The notes beneath the pieces are model-generated. The model searched no databases, was not told the origin of the DNA, and saw only the letters and a list, made by a program, of their open reading frames with translations. Below, one piece after another: positions 19,434 through 28,502 of a stretch of DNA of 64,000 bases. The stretch lies in contig CACOCY010000003.1 in assembly GCA_902625725.1 (NCBI GenBank), positions 1-64,000 of the forward strand, given 5' to 3'. The position numbers were made by a program, and so were the translations under genes. Origin of the DNA: an uncultured SAR116 cluster alpha proteobacterium. Lineage in GTDB: Bacteria > Pseudomonadota > Alphaproteobacteria > Puniceispirillales > Puniceispirillaceae. Position 1 is the stretch's first letter; every line of letters starts with the position of its first letter.

Positions 19434-20289
19434 GGCTGAATTCTGCTGGACGTTGAAGCCAGTTGTCTGACGCGTAATTTGCCTCTTTATCTACCAAATG
19501 CATTGCATAGGCGTAGCGAGATTCTGCTGACCGGTTAGGAGCTGAATGATGCGGTAAACGCCCGTGCAAAACAACAAGAGTTCCTTTCGGCGCAGATAGT
19601 GGCGTATTGCACCTCGGCATTGATTCTTCACTCAGCGTAATCATTTCCATTTGGCTACCATTATTTCTAAAACGTTGTCTCAGTGATGAGAGATGGGCTC
19701 CCGCGGCCGCCCACATGCACCCGTTTTCTTGCGTTGCATCTTCAAGAGCAATCCAAAAACCAACACATGTTTCTGGCTCAGTATATAAAAAAGTGGAGTC
19801 TTGATGCGTGTTTACTTCACCTCCTATAAAAGGTTGTTTACAGATCACCATTGATTGTATCATAGATGGTTTTTCAAGACCGACACCTCTTGCGAGCGTC
19901 CTTATATCTCTGCTGTAAGAAAAGTCTGAAAATACTGGATCAAGCTCATGCAGAGCGTGCCCGATTTTATTTACTGCACGTTGTTTTTTTTTCAATAGAT
20001 TTCCAGTTTCGTCTACTGCTTCTTCCTCCAAAAAAAACGAGATGTCTGTAGCAGAATTCTTAAAATAATCTGAGGCTGCATGAGTCTGTCCTGTCGCCGA
20101 AAATGCAACCCGATGTGCCTCAGCATCAAATCCTTCGATTAATGCATCTGACTGATTCATAAGCTTGTCACAAGTTTCGTGAGACGCAAAATTGTCAATA
20201 ACAAGAAAGCCATCTGCACGATACGCTCCCTGCATACTTTCGGTGAATATGCCTGACCAGTTAAACCTTGTTGGAATTTCGTTTACCAT
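19420..20289 (-). CDS. Phytanoyl-CoA dioxygenase (PhyH) family protein
   Basis: A non-heme Fe(II)/2-oxoglutarate-dependent oxygenase of 289 aa. The iron-binding HxD is in NTHQDSTFLY near residue 158 and the distal His probably lies in LHGRLPHHSAPN near residue 247, followed by the arginine that binds 2-oxoglutarate (RYAYAMH). FWIALEDATQENGCMW is a typical PhyH segment. The substrate is unknown. It is read from the opposite strand to psuKG, and its last 14 bases overlap psuG, so the two transcripts are antisense at their ends. Homologues hydroxylate lipids, ectoine, phosphonates and others. Confidence 0.88.
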   Translation of the reverse strand: MVNEIPTRFNWSGIFTESMQGAYRADGFLVIDNFASHETCDKLMNQSDALIEGFDAEAHRVAFSATGQTHAASDYFKNSATDISFFLEEEAVDETGNLLKKKQRAVNKIGHALHELDPVFSDFSYSRDIRTLARGVGLEKPSMIQSMVICKQPFIGGEVNTHQDSTFLYTEPETCVGFWIALEDATQENGCMWAAAGAHLSSLRQRFRNNGSQMEMITLSEESMPRCNTPLSAPKGTLVVLHGRLPHHSAPNRSAESRYAYAMHLVDKEANYASDNWLQRPAEFSLKHL

Positions 20290-20375
20290 CTCTTCAAACT
20301 ATCATTATATCTTTCCGAAGAAAAACACTAACTCATTTTTTCTGAAATTAACACTCCATGATAAAATAATATTTT

Positions 20376-21893
20376 TTATAATGGTAATGGTAATTGACCC
20401 GTTTTAGCCAAAAACTCTTTTTTTGTTTTATTGAATGACCTGCTTCTTAAGCCTGATTTGCGACTTCCGTGCTTATTCGCAATCTCCTTTGATTTTTTAT
20501 TATGCTGGCTATTAGTTCGACGGAGATTATATATAAGGGCAGCTGCTTTTTTACGGGCTAATGACTCCTCAATAATTGGAGAAGGATAGGCCTTTGCTAA
20601 ATTTGTTTTCCATGGTTCGTGAATTTCGCTTGGCGGTAAATTAGTAAGTTCAGGAACCCATTTTTTGATAAATGTTCCGTCAGGATCATGATCCTGGCCC
20701 TGTTTTGTCGGGTTATATATTCTAACGCTATTTATACCTGTAGTACCTGACTGCATTTGCATCTGACTAAAATGAATTCCAGGTTCAAAGTCGACAAACA
20801 ATGATGCTAAATATGTTGCAGGACGCCTCCAATGTAACCAAAGGTGATAACTGGAAAAACTTACTAACATAGCCCTCATGCGGAAATTTAGCCAACCAGT
20901 GCTTATCAATGAACGCATGCATGCATCAATCATTGGATATCCAGTATTACCAGTTTTCCAAGCTAAAAAATATTCTTCATCAAATTTATCATTGCGCAGG
21001 TTATCATATGAGGGATGCATATTTTCAAATTCAATTCGTGGTTCATCTTCTAACTTTTGAATAAAATGACAATGCCATCTAAGACGACCAAGAAATGCAT
21101 TGAGTGCAGATGGCCAATTACCACGCTCTGATTTCTTATAATTCTGAATCTCTATTTTCCGATTTTGGGCTGCCTGAAATGTTTCACGCATTGAGATAGT
21201 TCCAAAAGCAAGATGAGATGATATTAGTGAACAACTTCTATAGGCAGTGACGGGAGAAGACATCTGCTTTGTATAATTCTCTCCCCTCACATTTAAAAAA
21301 CTATCCAAAAGATGTAATCCTTCTAACCGACCTCCTTTAACTAAAATTTGTTTTTTTATATTATTTCCCTCTTTTGGGTGGGCGTTTATTTTCTCGGTTT
21401 TTTCAGCAATCGGAAGTAGTTTTGGTGGCAATTTATATGAAGTTACTGACATTTGTGACTGCCAATTTTTAGCCCATCCGTTCCTGTCTTCAAGGCGTCG
21501 TATAACCCCATTTTGATTAAATTCAAACCAATTTATACCCTTCGATTTGAACCATCTCCGAACGCTGGTATCACGTTGGTAAGACCAGCCGTTCCAAGTC
21601 TCCTGGTGGGAAAAAACGCTCTGAATGCCGTGGCTATTATGCAACTTATTAAAGATTTCAATCGCATTCCCATTTTTTATAATTAGACTCTGGCCAAGTT
21701 TTTTTAATTCGTCGTTTAAATCTTTAAGACTGGATTTTAAAAATTCATATTTACTAAAACTCATCTCTTCCATATCCCAAAGAGCTGGCTCAAAAATGTA
21801 TAAGGGTAAAACAATGCCATTTTTCGCTGCATTTACTAGCGCTTCATTGTCATAAACACGCAAATCTCTTTTAAACCAAAGGATATTAATCAT
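20376..21893 (-). CDS. Cryptochrome/deoxyribodipyrimidine photolyase family protein
   Basis: A full-length photolyase/cryptochrome, 505 aa. The N-terminal alpha/beta antenna domain begins with NILWFKRDLRVYDNEAL. The helical FAD domain covers about residues 200-470 and contains GNTGYPMIDACMRSL and STGWLNFRMRAML. In place of the classical NxGWQW loop it has SQMQMQSGTTGINSVRIYNP and then KQGQDHDPDG, which marks a cryptochrome-like subgroup of bacterial photolyases. A basic C-terminal tail (about 60 residues, KKSKEIANKHGSRKSGLRSR) could contact DNA. Light-driven repair is probable; a photoreceptor role cannot be excluded. The neighbouring divergent genes encode a split photolyase. Confidence 0.93.
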   Translation of the reverse strand: MINILWFKRDLRVYDNEALVNAAKNGIVLPLYIFEPALWDMEEMSFSKYEFLKSSLKDLNDELKKLGQSLIIKNGNAIEIFNKLHNSHGIQSVFSHQETWNGWSYQRDTSVRRWFKSKGINWFEFNQNGVIRRLEDRNGWAKNWQSQMSVTSYKLPPKLLPIAEKTEKINAHPKEGNNIKKQILVKGGRLEGLHLLDSFLNVRGENYTKQMSSPVTAYRSCSLISSHLAFGTISMRETFQAAQNRKIEIQNYKKSERGNWPSALNAFLGRLRWHCHFIQKLEDEPRIEFENMHPSYDNLRNDKFDEEYFLAWKTGNTGYPMIDACMRSLISTGWLNFRMRAMLVSFSSYHLWLHWRRPATYLASLFVDFEPGIHFSQMQMQSGTTGINSVRIYNPTKQGQDHDPDGTFIKKWVPELTNLPPSEIHEPWKTNLAKAYPSPIIEESLARKKAAALIYNLRRTNSQHNKKSKEIANKHGSRKSGLRSRSFNKTKKEFLAKTGQLPLPL

Positions 21894-22049
21894 CTTGTAG
21901 CAATCATATTAGTTCATTTTTTATCGACTAAAATATAGGTCAATAAAACAAAATCTGTATTCTTTTTTAAATTTTTTGTAAAAAAGTTTTTTTTCTTTAT
22001 CTAGTTTTCAATTATCGATGACCTACCTAAAGACTGCAGGAGGAAATCG

Positions 22050-22835
22050 ATGAAAAAATTAATCAAGAATTTTCAGTCTAGGAACTCCCTTATTGAATAT
22101 GTCAAAGGACTATCCGAATGGTCCGAAGGAAATGCTTCGAATATTATCGGTGGAACAAAACCCGCATACGATAAATTAAACCACATTGATCCTGCAGAAT
22201 ATGGTAGAACTAGAAATTTTGGAAATGGAAAAATAACAAAATTATCCGCCTATATTCACCACGGTATAATAAGCCTTAATGAGGTAAGAAATTTTGCCTT
22301 AAAAATTTATCCAGATGTCAAGAATTCCGAGAAATTTGTTCAAGAATTAGGCTGGCGTGATTTCTGGCAAAGAATAGCTGTTAAACACCCGGAATGGATT
22401 TGGAACGACGTTGAGGAATATAAAACAGGTTTCTCCGCCTCTGATTATTCAGAGGAACTTCCAACAGATATATTGGAAGGCAAAACCGACTCAAGTTGCA
22501 TTAATTTATTTATAGAGGAATTAATAGAAACAGGTTATCTGCATAATCATGCGCGTATGTATTTAGCAAGTTATATTGTTCACTTTAGACGTATTCAATG
22601 GCAGTCGGGTGCTTTTTGGTTTTTGCAACATTTGCTTGATGGAGACGAAGCAAGCAATAATTTTTCCTGGCAGTGGGTAGCTAGCACTTTCAGCAATAAG
22701 CCATATATTTTCAATCTGGAGAACGTAGATAAATATTTTCATGGTCGGGTAGATACCTCGCCTGAAAATAACAAACCCCTTAATTTAAGTTATGAAGCGT
22801 TAACAGACCAATTATTTCCAAATATGATTAGGTGA
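22050..22835 (+). CDS. Photolyase FAD-binding domain protein (stand-alone)
   Basis: A 261-residue protein that corresponds only to the helical FAD-binding half of photolyases. Recognisable blocks are KLSAYIHHGIISLNEV near residue 65, FVQELGWRDFWQRIA near residue 100, ETGYLHNHARMYLASYIVH near residue 172, and NNFSWQWVASTFSNKPYIFN near residue 212. The N-terminal antenna domain is missing, and the protein starts with a strong AGGAGG site at ATG 22050, so this is not a recent truncation. The next gene, overlapping at TGATG, encodes what looks like the missing alpha/beta domain. Function is probably light-dependent flavin chemistry (repair or signalling). Confidence 0.88.
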   Translation: MKKLIKNFQSRNSLIEYVKGLSEWSEGNASNIIGGTKPAYDKLNHIDPAEYGRTRNFGNGKITKLSAYIHHGIISLNEVRNFALKIYPDVKNSEKFVQELGWRDFWQRIAVKHPEWIWNDVEEYKTGFSASDYSEELPTDILEGKTDSSCINLFIEELIETGYLHNHARMYLASYIVHFRRIQWQSGAFWFLQHLLDGDEASNNFSWQWVASTFSNKPYIFNLENVDKYFHGRVDTSPENNKPLNLSYEALTDQLFPNMIR

Positions 22836-23254
22836 TGAACATGCAATTGCTCTACATACATGATAAAGGACTTGGGGATCATCATCCTATTTTCTCAAGA
22901 ATGAACCCTAATTCCAAAGCGTTATTTATTTGGGATGACGCTTTTTTTAAACGCAGATGTTATTCCCTTAAGCGTCTTGTGTTTATTTACGAAACTCTGT
23001 GCTCAATGCCGATAGAAATTTATTATGGTGACACAAAAAATATAATAAAAGAAATTTCACCAGAAAAAATACTAACACCCTTTACAACAGATCTTCCTAT
23101 TATGGCTATGATAAATGAGATTTCAGAGCAGTTTGAACTAGAGTTTGTTTACCCACCCTCTTTTGTCCAAATTGACGAAAACATCGAATTTATTCGTTTT
23201 TTTAAATATTGGAATAAAGCAAAAAAAACAGCATTGCGCAAAAATTCTGTATAA
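22835..23254 (+). CDS. Small protein resembling the photolyase alpha/beta (antenna) domain
   Basis: A 139-residue protein whose start overlaps the stop of the FAD-domain gene (TGATG). A GTG three bases earlier and an ATG two codons later are alternatives. It begins with a beta strand QLLYIHDKGLGDHHPIF, continues with SKALFIWDDAFF, then YSLKRLVFIYETLCSMPIEIYYGD, matching in order the strand-helix pattern and the gDP-like turn of the photolyase N-terminal domain. It ends with RFFKYWNKAKKTAL, like the linker region of photolyases. Homology is judged by pattern only. The most economical reading is a split photolyase with inverted domain order. It converges with ureG, 23 bases away. Confidence 0.68.
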   Translation: MNMQLLYIHDKGLGDHHPIFSRMNPNSKALFIWDDAFFKRRCYSLKRLVFIYETLCSMPIEIYYGDTKNIIKEISPEKILTPFTTDLPIMAMINEISEQFELEFVYPPSFVQIDENIEFIRFFKYWNKAKKTALRKNSV

Positions 23255-23277
23255 ACAAAATCAAGAAAAACTAAATG

Positions 23278-23901
23278 TTAAAAAAATCCGCCCTGAAACC
23301 TCAAAAATTTTGAAAGTTCTTCCAGACCAATGCCTTTCTTCATGGAAGCAAAAATAAAGGGAAGTTCTCCTCTATTTTGTTTGGTATCTTCTCGCATCTT
23401 TTCAAGGTCCACTTGTACATGCTCGGCAAGCTCAATTTTGTTGATAACTAGCATATCAGATTTCATTAATGCCGGACCTTTTTTCCTTGGAATGTCAGCT
23501 CCCATACACACATCGATTACATAAATGGATAGATCAACTAGCTCTGGGCTAAATGTTGCGGCTAAATTATCTCCCCCTGACTCTAATAATATCAATTCTA
23601 AATCTGGAAAACGACCTTTCAATTCATCCATCGCAGCTAAGTTCACGGACGCATCCTCACGAATGGCAGTATGAGGGCAGCCACCAGTTTCAACACCGCA
23701 GATTCTGTCAGATGACAAAGCCTGTGCGCGAACAAGATAATCAGCATCTTCTCTTGTATATATATCATTGGTAATAACTGCCATGGAGATGTCGGATGCA
23801 AGGCTTTTGCACAATGCCTCCGTCATACTTGTTTTACCAGCACCTACTGGGCCACCAATACCAACACGCAGTGGTCCATATTTCAATTTATCCTTTATCA
23901 T
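23278..23901 (-). CDS. ureG: Urease accessory GTPase UreG
   Basis: GTPase that drives nickel insertion into urease together with UreD, UreF and UreE. The 207-aa protein has the P-loop [11 protein letters not shown] near residue 17, the metal-binding CPH in [13 protein letters not shown] near residue 74, ESGGDN near residue 106, and the NKIELA nucleotide-specificity motif near residue 153. ATG 23901 overlaps the ureF stop as ATGA. It is the last gene of the urease operon. Assignment is very secure. Confidence 0.98.
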   Translation of the reverse strand: MIKDKLKYGPLRVGIGGPVGAGKTSMTEALCKSLASDISMAVITNDIYTREDADYLVRAQALSSDRICGVETGGCPHTAIREDASVNLAAMDELKGRFPDLELILLESGGDNLAATFSPELVDLSIYVIDVCMGADIPRKKGPALMKSDMLVINKIELAEHVQVDLEKMREDTKQNRGELPFIFASMKKGIGLEELSKFLRFQGGFF

Positions 23902-24536
23902 GTTCTATATATCCTAGGATTTGCTTTTTCGTGCTTCATTGACATAATTTCAGACATGAATGTTGCACCTCCCAATTGATCCAAATCTGCTTCCAACAAA
24001 TTAGGCATCATATTCTCAATAACAACACAAATACTCACTAGACAGTCCTGACCTGCATGTTGACCTATTGGAATAATGCGTACTCCAACAGAAATTAAAT
24101 TTGCTGCAAATGCCTGAAGGTAACTCTGGACCGTAAGTGCTATGTCAAGTTTATGTTTCCTTGCAGCTAACCCAACCGCAACTGGGTAAGCGAGGCCATC
24201 TTGGATTTGTGTACCGTAACTTGCATTTACACTTCGAGTGAAAGCCGCCCCCAGCTCAACTGTTTCTCTATATCTTTCTTTACCAGTGCAAAATGAGAGG
24301 CATAAATCGTTTACCTCATCACCCATTTCGTAAGCAGCTTTTAAAAATAAACAATCATTCCATCCAGAGCCAGATGTCAACAGGCTGGCAATCCACTCTG
24401 TCAAGCTATCCTTCTCTGCAACCATGGCCTCCTGAATAGCTGTTTCAAGTCCATGAGAATAACTAAAAGCACCAACGGGAAATGCAGGGGAGAACCAAGC
24501 CTGCAGAACCATCATATCTTGATATTGCTTTTTCAT
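23898..24536 (-). CDS. ureF: Urease accessory protein UreF
   Basis: Helical chaperone of 212 aa that bridges UreD and UreG during urease activation. The N-terminal [20 protein letters not shown] block is the strongest family signature. [20 protein letters not shown] and the conserved C-terminal region, [14 protein letters not shown], are also visible; the latter contains the conserved tail needed for complex formation. It follows ureE by ten bases and is coupled to ureG by a four-base overlap. Confidence 0.97.
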   Translation of the reverse strand: MKKQYQDMMVLQAWFSPAFPVGAFSYSHGLETAIQEAMVAEKDSLTEWIASLLTSGSGWNDCLFLKAAYEMGDEVNDLCLSFCTGKERYRETVELGAAFTRSVNASYGTQIQDGLAYPVAVGLAARKHKLDIALTVQSYLQAFAANLISVGVRIIPIGQHAGQDCLVSICVVIENMMPNLLEADLDQLGGATFMSEIMSMKHEKANPRIYRT

Positions 24537-24546
24537 TACCTATCTA

Positions 24547-25032
24547 TCAGTGTTGATGGGTTGGATGCGAGTATTTAGTTTCCGGCGGAGTTACCTGGTG
24601 ACTATGCGTTCGTCCATGACCATAAGCACCTCTTTCAGGCATAAATGCAGCTTCTAATTTTTCGATTTTTGCTCCCAATAGTATCAACATATCTTCAAGC
24701 ACGTGATCTTGCTGGATAAACAAATGATCTTTGTGTATTTGGCAAGGTGTATGCCTATTTCCAATATGCCATGCAATCCGAGCAAGATTACTAGACGTTA
24801 TTTTCATAATTGGTTCAGGCTTTAGATATATTGCAATAATACGCCCATCATCTAAGACAAACCCATCTGTTTCGGACACAGCTTGCGCCTCTTGAAGTTC
24901 TACCAAGAATGCCTCCCCACTATCTGATGTCAACCTTTTGCGTCGCAAGAACCTAGCTTCATAATCTAATGTAATTGTATCAGCTGCACTCGCTTTTTTA
25001 ATATTATGCTGTATTTTTTGCGAGATATGCAT
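24547..25032 (-). CDS. ureE: Urease nickel metallochaperone UreE
   Basis: Nickel-binding chaperone of 161 aa. The N-terminal peptide-binding domain is followed by the metal-binding domain with HIGNRHTPCQIHKDHLFIQQDHV around residues 90-112. The C-terminal tail is rich in histidine (GHGRTHSHQ and SHPTHQH), a nickel-binding feature of many UreE proteins. It lies 23 bases after ureC in the operon. Confidence 0.96.
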   Translation of the reverse strand: MHISQKIQHNIKKASAADTITLDYEARFLRRKRLTSDSGEAFLVELQEAQAVSETDGFVLDDGRIIAIYLKPEPIMKITSSNLARIAWHIGNRHTPCQIHKDHLFIQQDHVLEDMLILLGAKIEKLEAAFMPERGAYGHGRTHSHQVTPPETKYSHPTHQH

Positions 25033-25055
25033 CTTTAAACTCCCTTTTTAAACAA

Positions 25056-26765
25056 TTAAAACATAAAGTAGCGTTGTGCCATGGGTAGCTCCTGGGCTGG
25101 CTCACATGATAAAAGCTCTCCATCAGCTCTAACCTCATAGGTTTCCGGATGCACTTCAATTTTAGGCAGATGATCATTCATAATCATATCTCCTTTAGAA
25201 ATTGACCTTGTATTTCGAACAGCAATAGTTTGCTTTTTTAACCCCAACTCCAAGCCAATATTATTGTCTATTGCAGCTTTGCTCACGAAACAAACTGCTG
25301 ATTGTTCAACGGAGCGTCCAAATGATGCAAACATAGGCCGTGTATATACAGGTTGAGGTGTTGGGATAGACGCGTTAGGGTCTCCCATTTGCGCGACAGC
25401 GATACTTCCACCAAGAAGTACCATTTCTGGTTTGACACCAAAAAAAACTGGATTCCAAATAACCAGGTCAGCACGCTTACCAATTGAAATACTTCCAATA
25501 TGGTCTGATAGTCCATGACAAATAGCAGGATTAATGGTGTATTTAGCAATATATCTTTTTACCCTCAGATTATCGTTCTCCCCAACTTCATCTGCAAGGC
25601 GGCCACGTTGAACCTTCATTTTGTGCGCAGTTTGCCAAGTACGTGAAATAACTTCACCAACCCTTCCCATGGCCTGGCTATCGGATGCTATAATAGAAAA
25701 TGCGCCCATATCATGCAAAATATCTTCCGCAGCAATTGTCTCTTTTCGTATTCGACTTTCTGCAAACGCTACATCTTCTGGTATAGACCTATCGAGATGG
25801 TGACAAACCATCAACATATCCAGATGCTCCTCAAGAGTATTTACAGTATAAGGCCGGGTAGGATTCGTGGAAGATGGAATAACGTATTTTTCGCCACAAA
25901 TCTTGATTATATCAGGTGCGTGTCCGCCACCAGCACCCTCTGTATGAAATGCATGAATTGTGCGACCTTTAATTGCCGCGACTGTATTCTCGACAAATCC
26001 GCTCTCATTTAAAGTGTCTGTGTGTATCATTACCTGAATATCCATGGTATCTGCAACGCTAAGACAATTATCTATTGCAGCTGGAGTTGTACCCCAATCT
26101 TCATGTAGCTTAAGGGCACATGCGCCCGCATTAATTTGTTCCTGAAGTGGCGCTGGAACTGAGGCATTCCCTTTTCCTGCGAATGCCAAATTCATCGCGA
26201 AACTATCCGCTGATTGAAGCATTCTTGAGATATGCCATGAACCAGGTGTGCATGTCGTCGCAAGTGTTCCGTGTGCTGGGCCCGTACCGCCACCAAGCAT
26301 CGTTGTCAGCCCAGAATGCAAAGCATCATCTATCTGTTGTGGACAAATAAAATGAATATGACTATCAAAACCACCAGCAGTGACAATGTGACCCTCACCC
26401 GCGATAGCTTCTGTTGATGGACCAATTATAATGTCTACCCCTTGCTGCGTATCTGGATTCCCCGCTTTTCCAATAGCAGAAATAATTCCGTCCTTAACAC
26501 CGATATCTGCTTTATAAATGCCTCCAACATCTACAATTAATGCATTGGTAATCACGGTATCTACTGCTCCATTTGCTCGTGTTACCTGTGATTGTCCCAT
26601 CCCATCACGTATAACCTTACCACCACCGAATTTTACTTCATCACCGTATTCGGTAAGATCCTTCTCAACCTCAATAAATAGTTCTGTATCAGCAAGACGC
26701 ACTCTATCGCCGGTCGTAGGCCCATACATATCTGCATAGATTTTTCGTGAAAGAGATATAGGCAT
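25056..26765 (-). CDS. ureC: Urease alpha (catalytic) subunit UreC
   Basis: Catalytic subunit, 569 aa, hydrolysing urea to ammonia and carbamate with a di-nickel centre. The nickel ligands are present: HIH at residues 136-138, the carbamylated lysine in [11 protein letters not shown] (Lys219), and the histidines of [10 protein letters not shown] and [14 protein letters not shown]. The flap with the active-site histidine reads MVCHHLD near residue 320. The family start [20 protein letters not shown] is intact. The start overlaps the ureB stop as TAATG. All catalytic residues are intact, so the enzyme should be active. Confidence 0.99.
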   Translation of the reverse strand: MPISLSRKIYADMYGPTTGDRVRLADTELFIEVEKDLTEYGDEVKFGGGKVIRDGMGQSQVTRANGAVDTVITNALIVDVGGIYKADIGVKDGIISAIGKAGNPDTQQGVDIIIGPSTEAIAGEGHIVTAGGFDSHIHFICPQQIDDALHSGLTTMLGGGTGPAHGTLATTCTPGSWHISRMLQSADSFAMNLAFAGKGNASVPAPLQEQINAGACALKLHEDWGTTPAAIDNCLSVADTMDIQVMIHTDTLNESGFVENTVAAIKGRTIHAFHTEGAGGGHAPDIIKICGEKYVIPSSTNPTRPYTVNTLEEHLDMLMVCHHLDRSIPEDVAFAESRIRKETIAAEDILHDMGAFSIIASDSQAMGRVGEVISRTWQTAHKMKVQRGRLADEVGENDNLRVKRYIAKYTINPAICHGLSDHIGSISIGKRADLVIWNPVFFGVKPEMVLLGGSIAVAQMGDPNASIPTPQPVYTRPMFASFGRSVEQSAVCFVSKAAIDNNIGLELGLKKQTIAVRNTRSISKGDMIMNDHLPKIEVHPETYEVRADGELLSCEPAQELPMAQRYFMF

Positions 26766-27070
26766 TATAATTCTCCCATTATTTTTTGATTAAATCCGTA
26801 AACCGCTTTCTTGCCCCCAAACGGAACGAGTTGTACCTCTCTTTCTTGTCCTGGTTCAAATCTAACAGCCGTGCCAGCTGCAATATCAAGTCGCATCCCT
26901 CTACTAATTTTTCTATCAAACACCAAAGCTGAGTTGGTCTCAAAAAAATGATAATGGCTGCCAACTTGTATCGGCCTGTCACCTGAATTTGCAACCTTAA
27001 TTAATACAGCCTTTCTGTCTGCATTTAACAAAATATCCTTTCCTTCTGTAATTACCTCGCCTGGTATCAT
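26765..27070 (-). CDS. ureB: Urease beta subunit UreB
   Basis: Structural subunit of the urease trimer, 101 aa, all-beta. The block [20 protein letters not shown] at the start and [13 protein letters not shown] near residue 38 are typical. The ribosome site is GGAGAATTGTTATG-like. It lies 12 bases downstream of ureA and overlaps ureC by one base. As separate ureA and ureB genes, the arrangement is the common bacterial three-subunit form, not the fused form of Helicobacter. Confidence 0.98.
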   Translation of the reverse strand: MIPGEVITEGKDILLNADRKAVLIKVANSGDRPIQVGSHYHFFETNSALVFDRKISRGMRLDIAAGTAVRFEPGQEREVQLVPFGGKKAVYGFNQKIMGEL

Positions 27071-27082
27071 AACAATTCTCCT

Positions 27083-27385
27083 CTATCGAATAGGGTGGTG
27101 GACAGTAACAAGCTTGGTCCCATCTGGAAATGTAGCCTCAACTTGAACATCGTGTATCATCTCTGCAATTCCATCCATACAATCTTCCCGTGTGACTACA
27201 TTTGCGCCGGCTGCCATGAGGTCTGCTACGCTGCGACCATCACGTGCTCCCTCTACTACAAAATCTGTAATAAGTGCTACAGCCTCTGGATAATTTAGCT
27301 TTACGCCTCTTTGTTTTCTATTGCGGGCTACCATTGCCGCTACTGAGATTAACAACTTATCTTTTTCTCTTGGACTGAGTTTCAC
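27083..27385 (-). CDS. ureA: Urease gamma subunit UreA
   Basis: Smallest structural subunit, 100 aa, helical. The family start [13 protein letters not shown], then [20 protein letters not shown] near residue 28, [18 protein letters not shown] near residue 60, and the end [12 protein letters not shown] are all present. It is 16 bases downstream of ureD. It is one of the best conserved urease proteins and the call is secure. Confidence 0.98.
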   Translation of the reverse strand: MKLSPREKDKLLISVAAMVARNRKQRGVKLNYPEAVALITDFVVEGARDGRSVADLMAAGANVVTREDCMDGIAEMIHDVQVEATFPDGTKLVTVHHPIR

Positions 27386-27401
27386 CTTATTCTCCTTATA
27401 C

Positions 27402-28211
27402 TTATAGCTGCCACACCCGCGGCATGGGCTGACTTCGAAGCTCCATTAGCATCTGGTTGAATTCAGTTCTCCCATTAGAACAATGGGCGTTTAAAAGTCT
27501 AATTATCATCTTTCCATTAAAAAAACTAGCAGCAGAAACTGACCGCATCGATAACAATTTTTTTTCTACAATTGGCCAAAGAAGTTCAGTATTTGGTCCT
27601 GCACAAATAATAGTTGATATTATTCTAGCTCCATGTGCACCTGCTTTTGATTCAAGAAGCTTTTCCATATCTCCAGTCATTCGCATGGCTTCCGAGTGAA
27701 AAAGCTTGCCTTCTTCATATAATCGCCATTGATCGGTAAAATGACACTTCTGTATTTTCTCACCCATTGCCTCCCTACCAAGAACAATCGTCTCTGCTAA
27801 CAAACAGTCACAATCGTTTGCCATATCCAGCTTAATTGTTCTATCGACAGCAGCACCTTCAAACAGAATTGTCTCTTGCGGTATCCAGTGCAATTTAGCC
27901 CCATTATCAGCTTTCAAAAAAATGGAAATTGACGCAGGTTGCATGTTGCTGCGATAAAATCGCTCTGCTGTTTGACTGGTCACAACAACATTACAATCTG
28001 ACGCAGTTATGTTTATATTGAGAGCATCCCCACCGGTGATGCCGCCGGCGGTATTAAGCAATACAGCCTCTTTCATAATCCCATATGTTTTAGGCAACAT
28101 CAATTTACTACAACCAGACTGATATAGATGGGTTACGTTAGGCCCGCTCATTTTGAAATCAATCTGACCTCTGGCTCGTTGCATATAACTTTGTGGTTTA
28201 ATACCTTCCAT
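27402..28211 (-). CDS. ureD: Urease accessory protein UreD
   Basis: Scaffold protein, 269 aa, that binds apo-urease and recruits UreF and UreG. The block [15 protein letters not shown], then [18 protein letters not shown] near residue 52, [11 protein letters not shown] near residue 76, and [13 protein letters not shown] near residue 107 match the family. It is the first gene of the ureDABCEFG operon; all seven genes are within 30 bases of each other or overlap. The intergenic region to the divergent allantoinase gene (about 290 bases) must hold both promoters. No urea transporter genes (urt) are nearby. Confidence 0.96.
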   Translation of the reverse strand: MEGIKPQSYMQRARGQIDFKMSGPNVTHLYQSGCSKLMLPKTYGIMKEAVLLNTAGGITGGDALNINITASDCNVVVTSQTAERFYRSNMQPASISIFLKADNGAKLHWIPQETILFEGAAVDRTIKLDMANDCDCLLAETIVLGREAMGEKIQKCHFTDQWRLYEEGKLFHSEAMRMTGDMEKLLESKAGAHGARIISTIICAGPNTELLWPIVEKKLLSMRSVSAASFFNGKMIIRLLNAHCSNGRTEFNQMLMELRSQPMPRVWQL

Positions 28212-28471
28212 ATCAATCTAGCCAATCATTGAGTCTGAACTAATTTATCTACATTTAACCAGAATTTTTTTTAACATCACAATATGATAGTAGAAAGGCG
28301 TTTTTTTTCATACCCATGCAAACATTTTTGCACTACTGATAGTTCCCTTGATTTTTACGAAGGGCCTATTTTGCAAACTATTTCATAAAACCAAGAAATG
28401 AGGGAGTACTGAAGGTACAATTTTTAAAGCGATGATCTGGAATTGTCCTAAACTGTTTACTTTCCTTGTGT

Positions 28472-28477
28472 TATAAT
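28472..28477 (+). promoter_or_regulatory. Extended -10 promoter element before the allantoinase gene
   Basis: TATAAT preceded by TG one base earlier (extended -10), 25 bases before the ATG, in the divergent ureD/allantoinase gap. The -35 region is weak, as is usual for extended -10 promoters. This would give a 5' leader of about 20 bases. Confidence 0.5.
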
Positions 28478-28502
28478 AACTATGTAATAGTGGAAGAAAA
28501 AA

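Noticed and set aside
22050-22835. FAD-domain gene as a truncated photolyase pseudogene
   Set aside because: It has a strong ribosome site, an intact frame, and an overlapping downstream gene that resembles the missing domain; stand-alone FAD-domain photolyase relatives exist in other marine bacteria.
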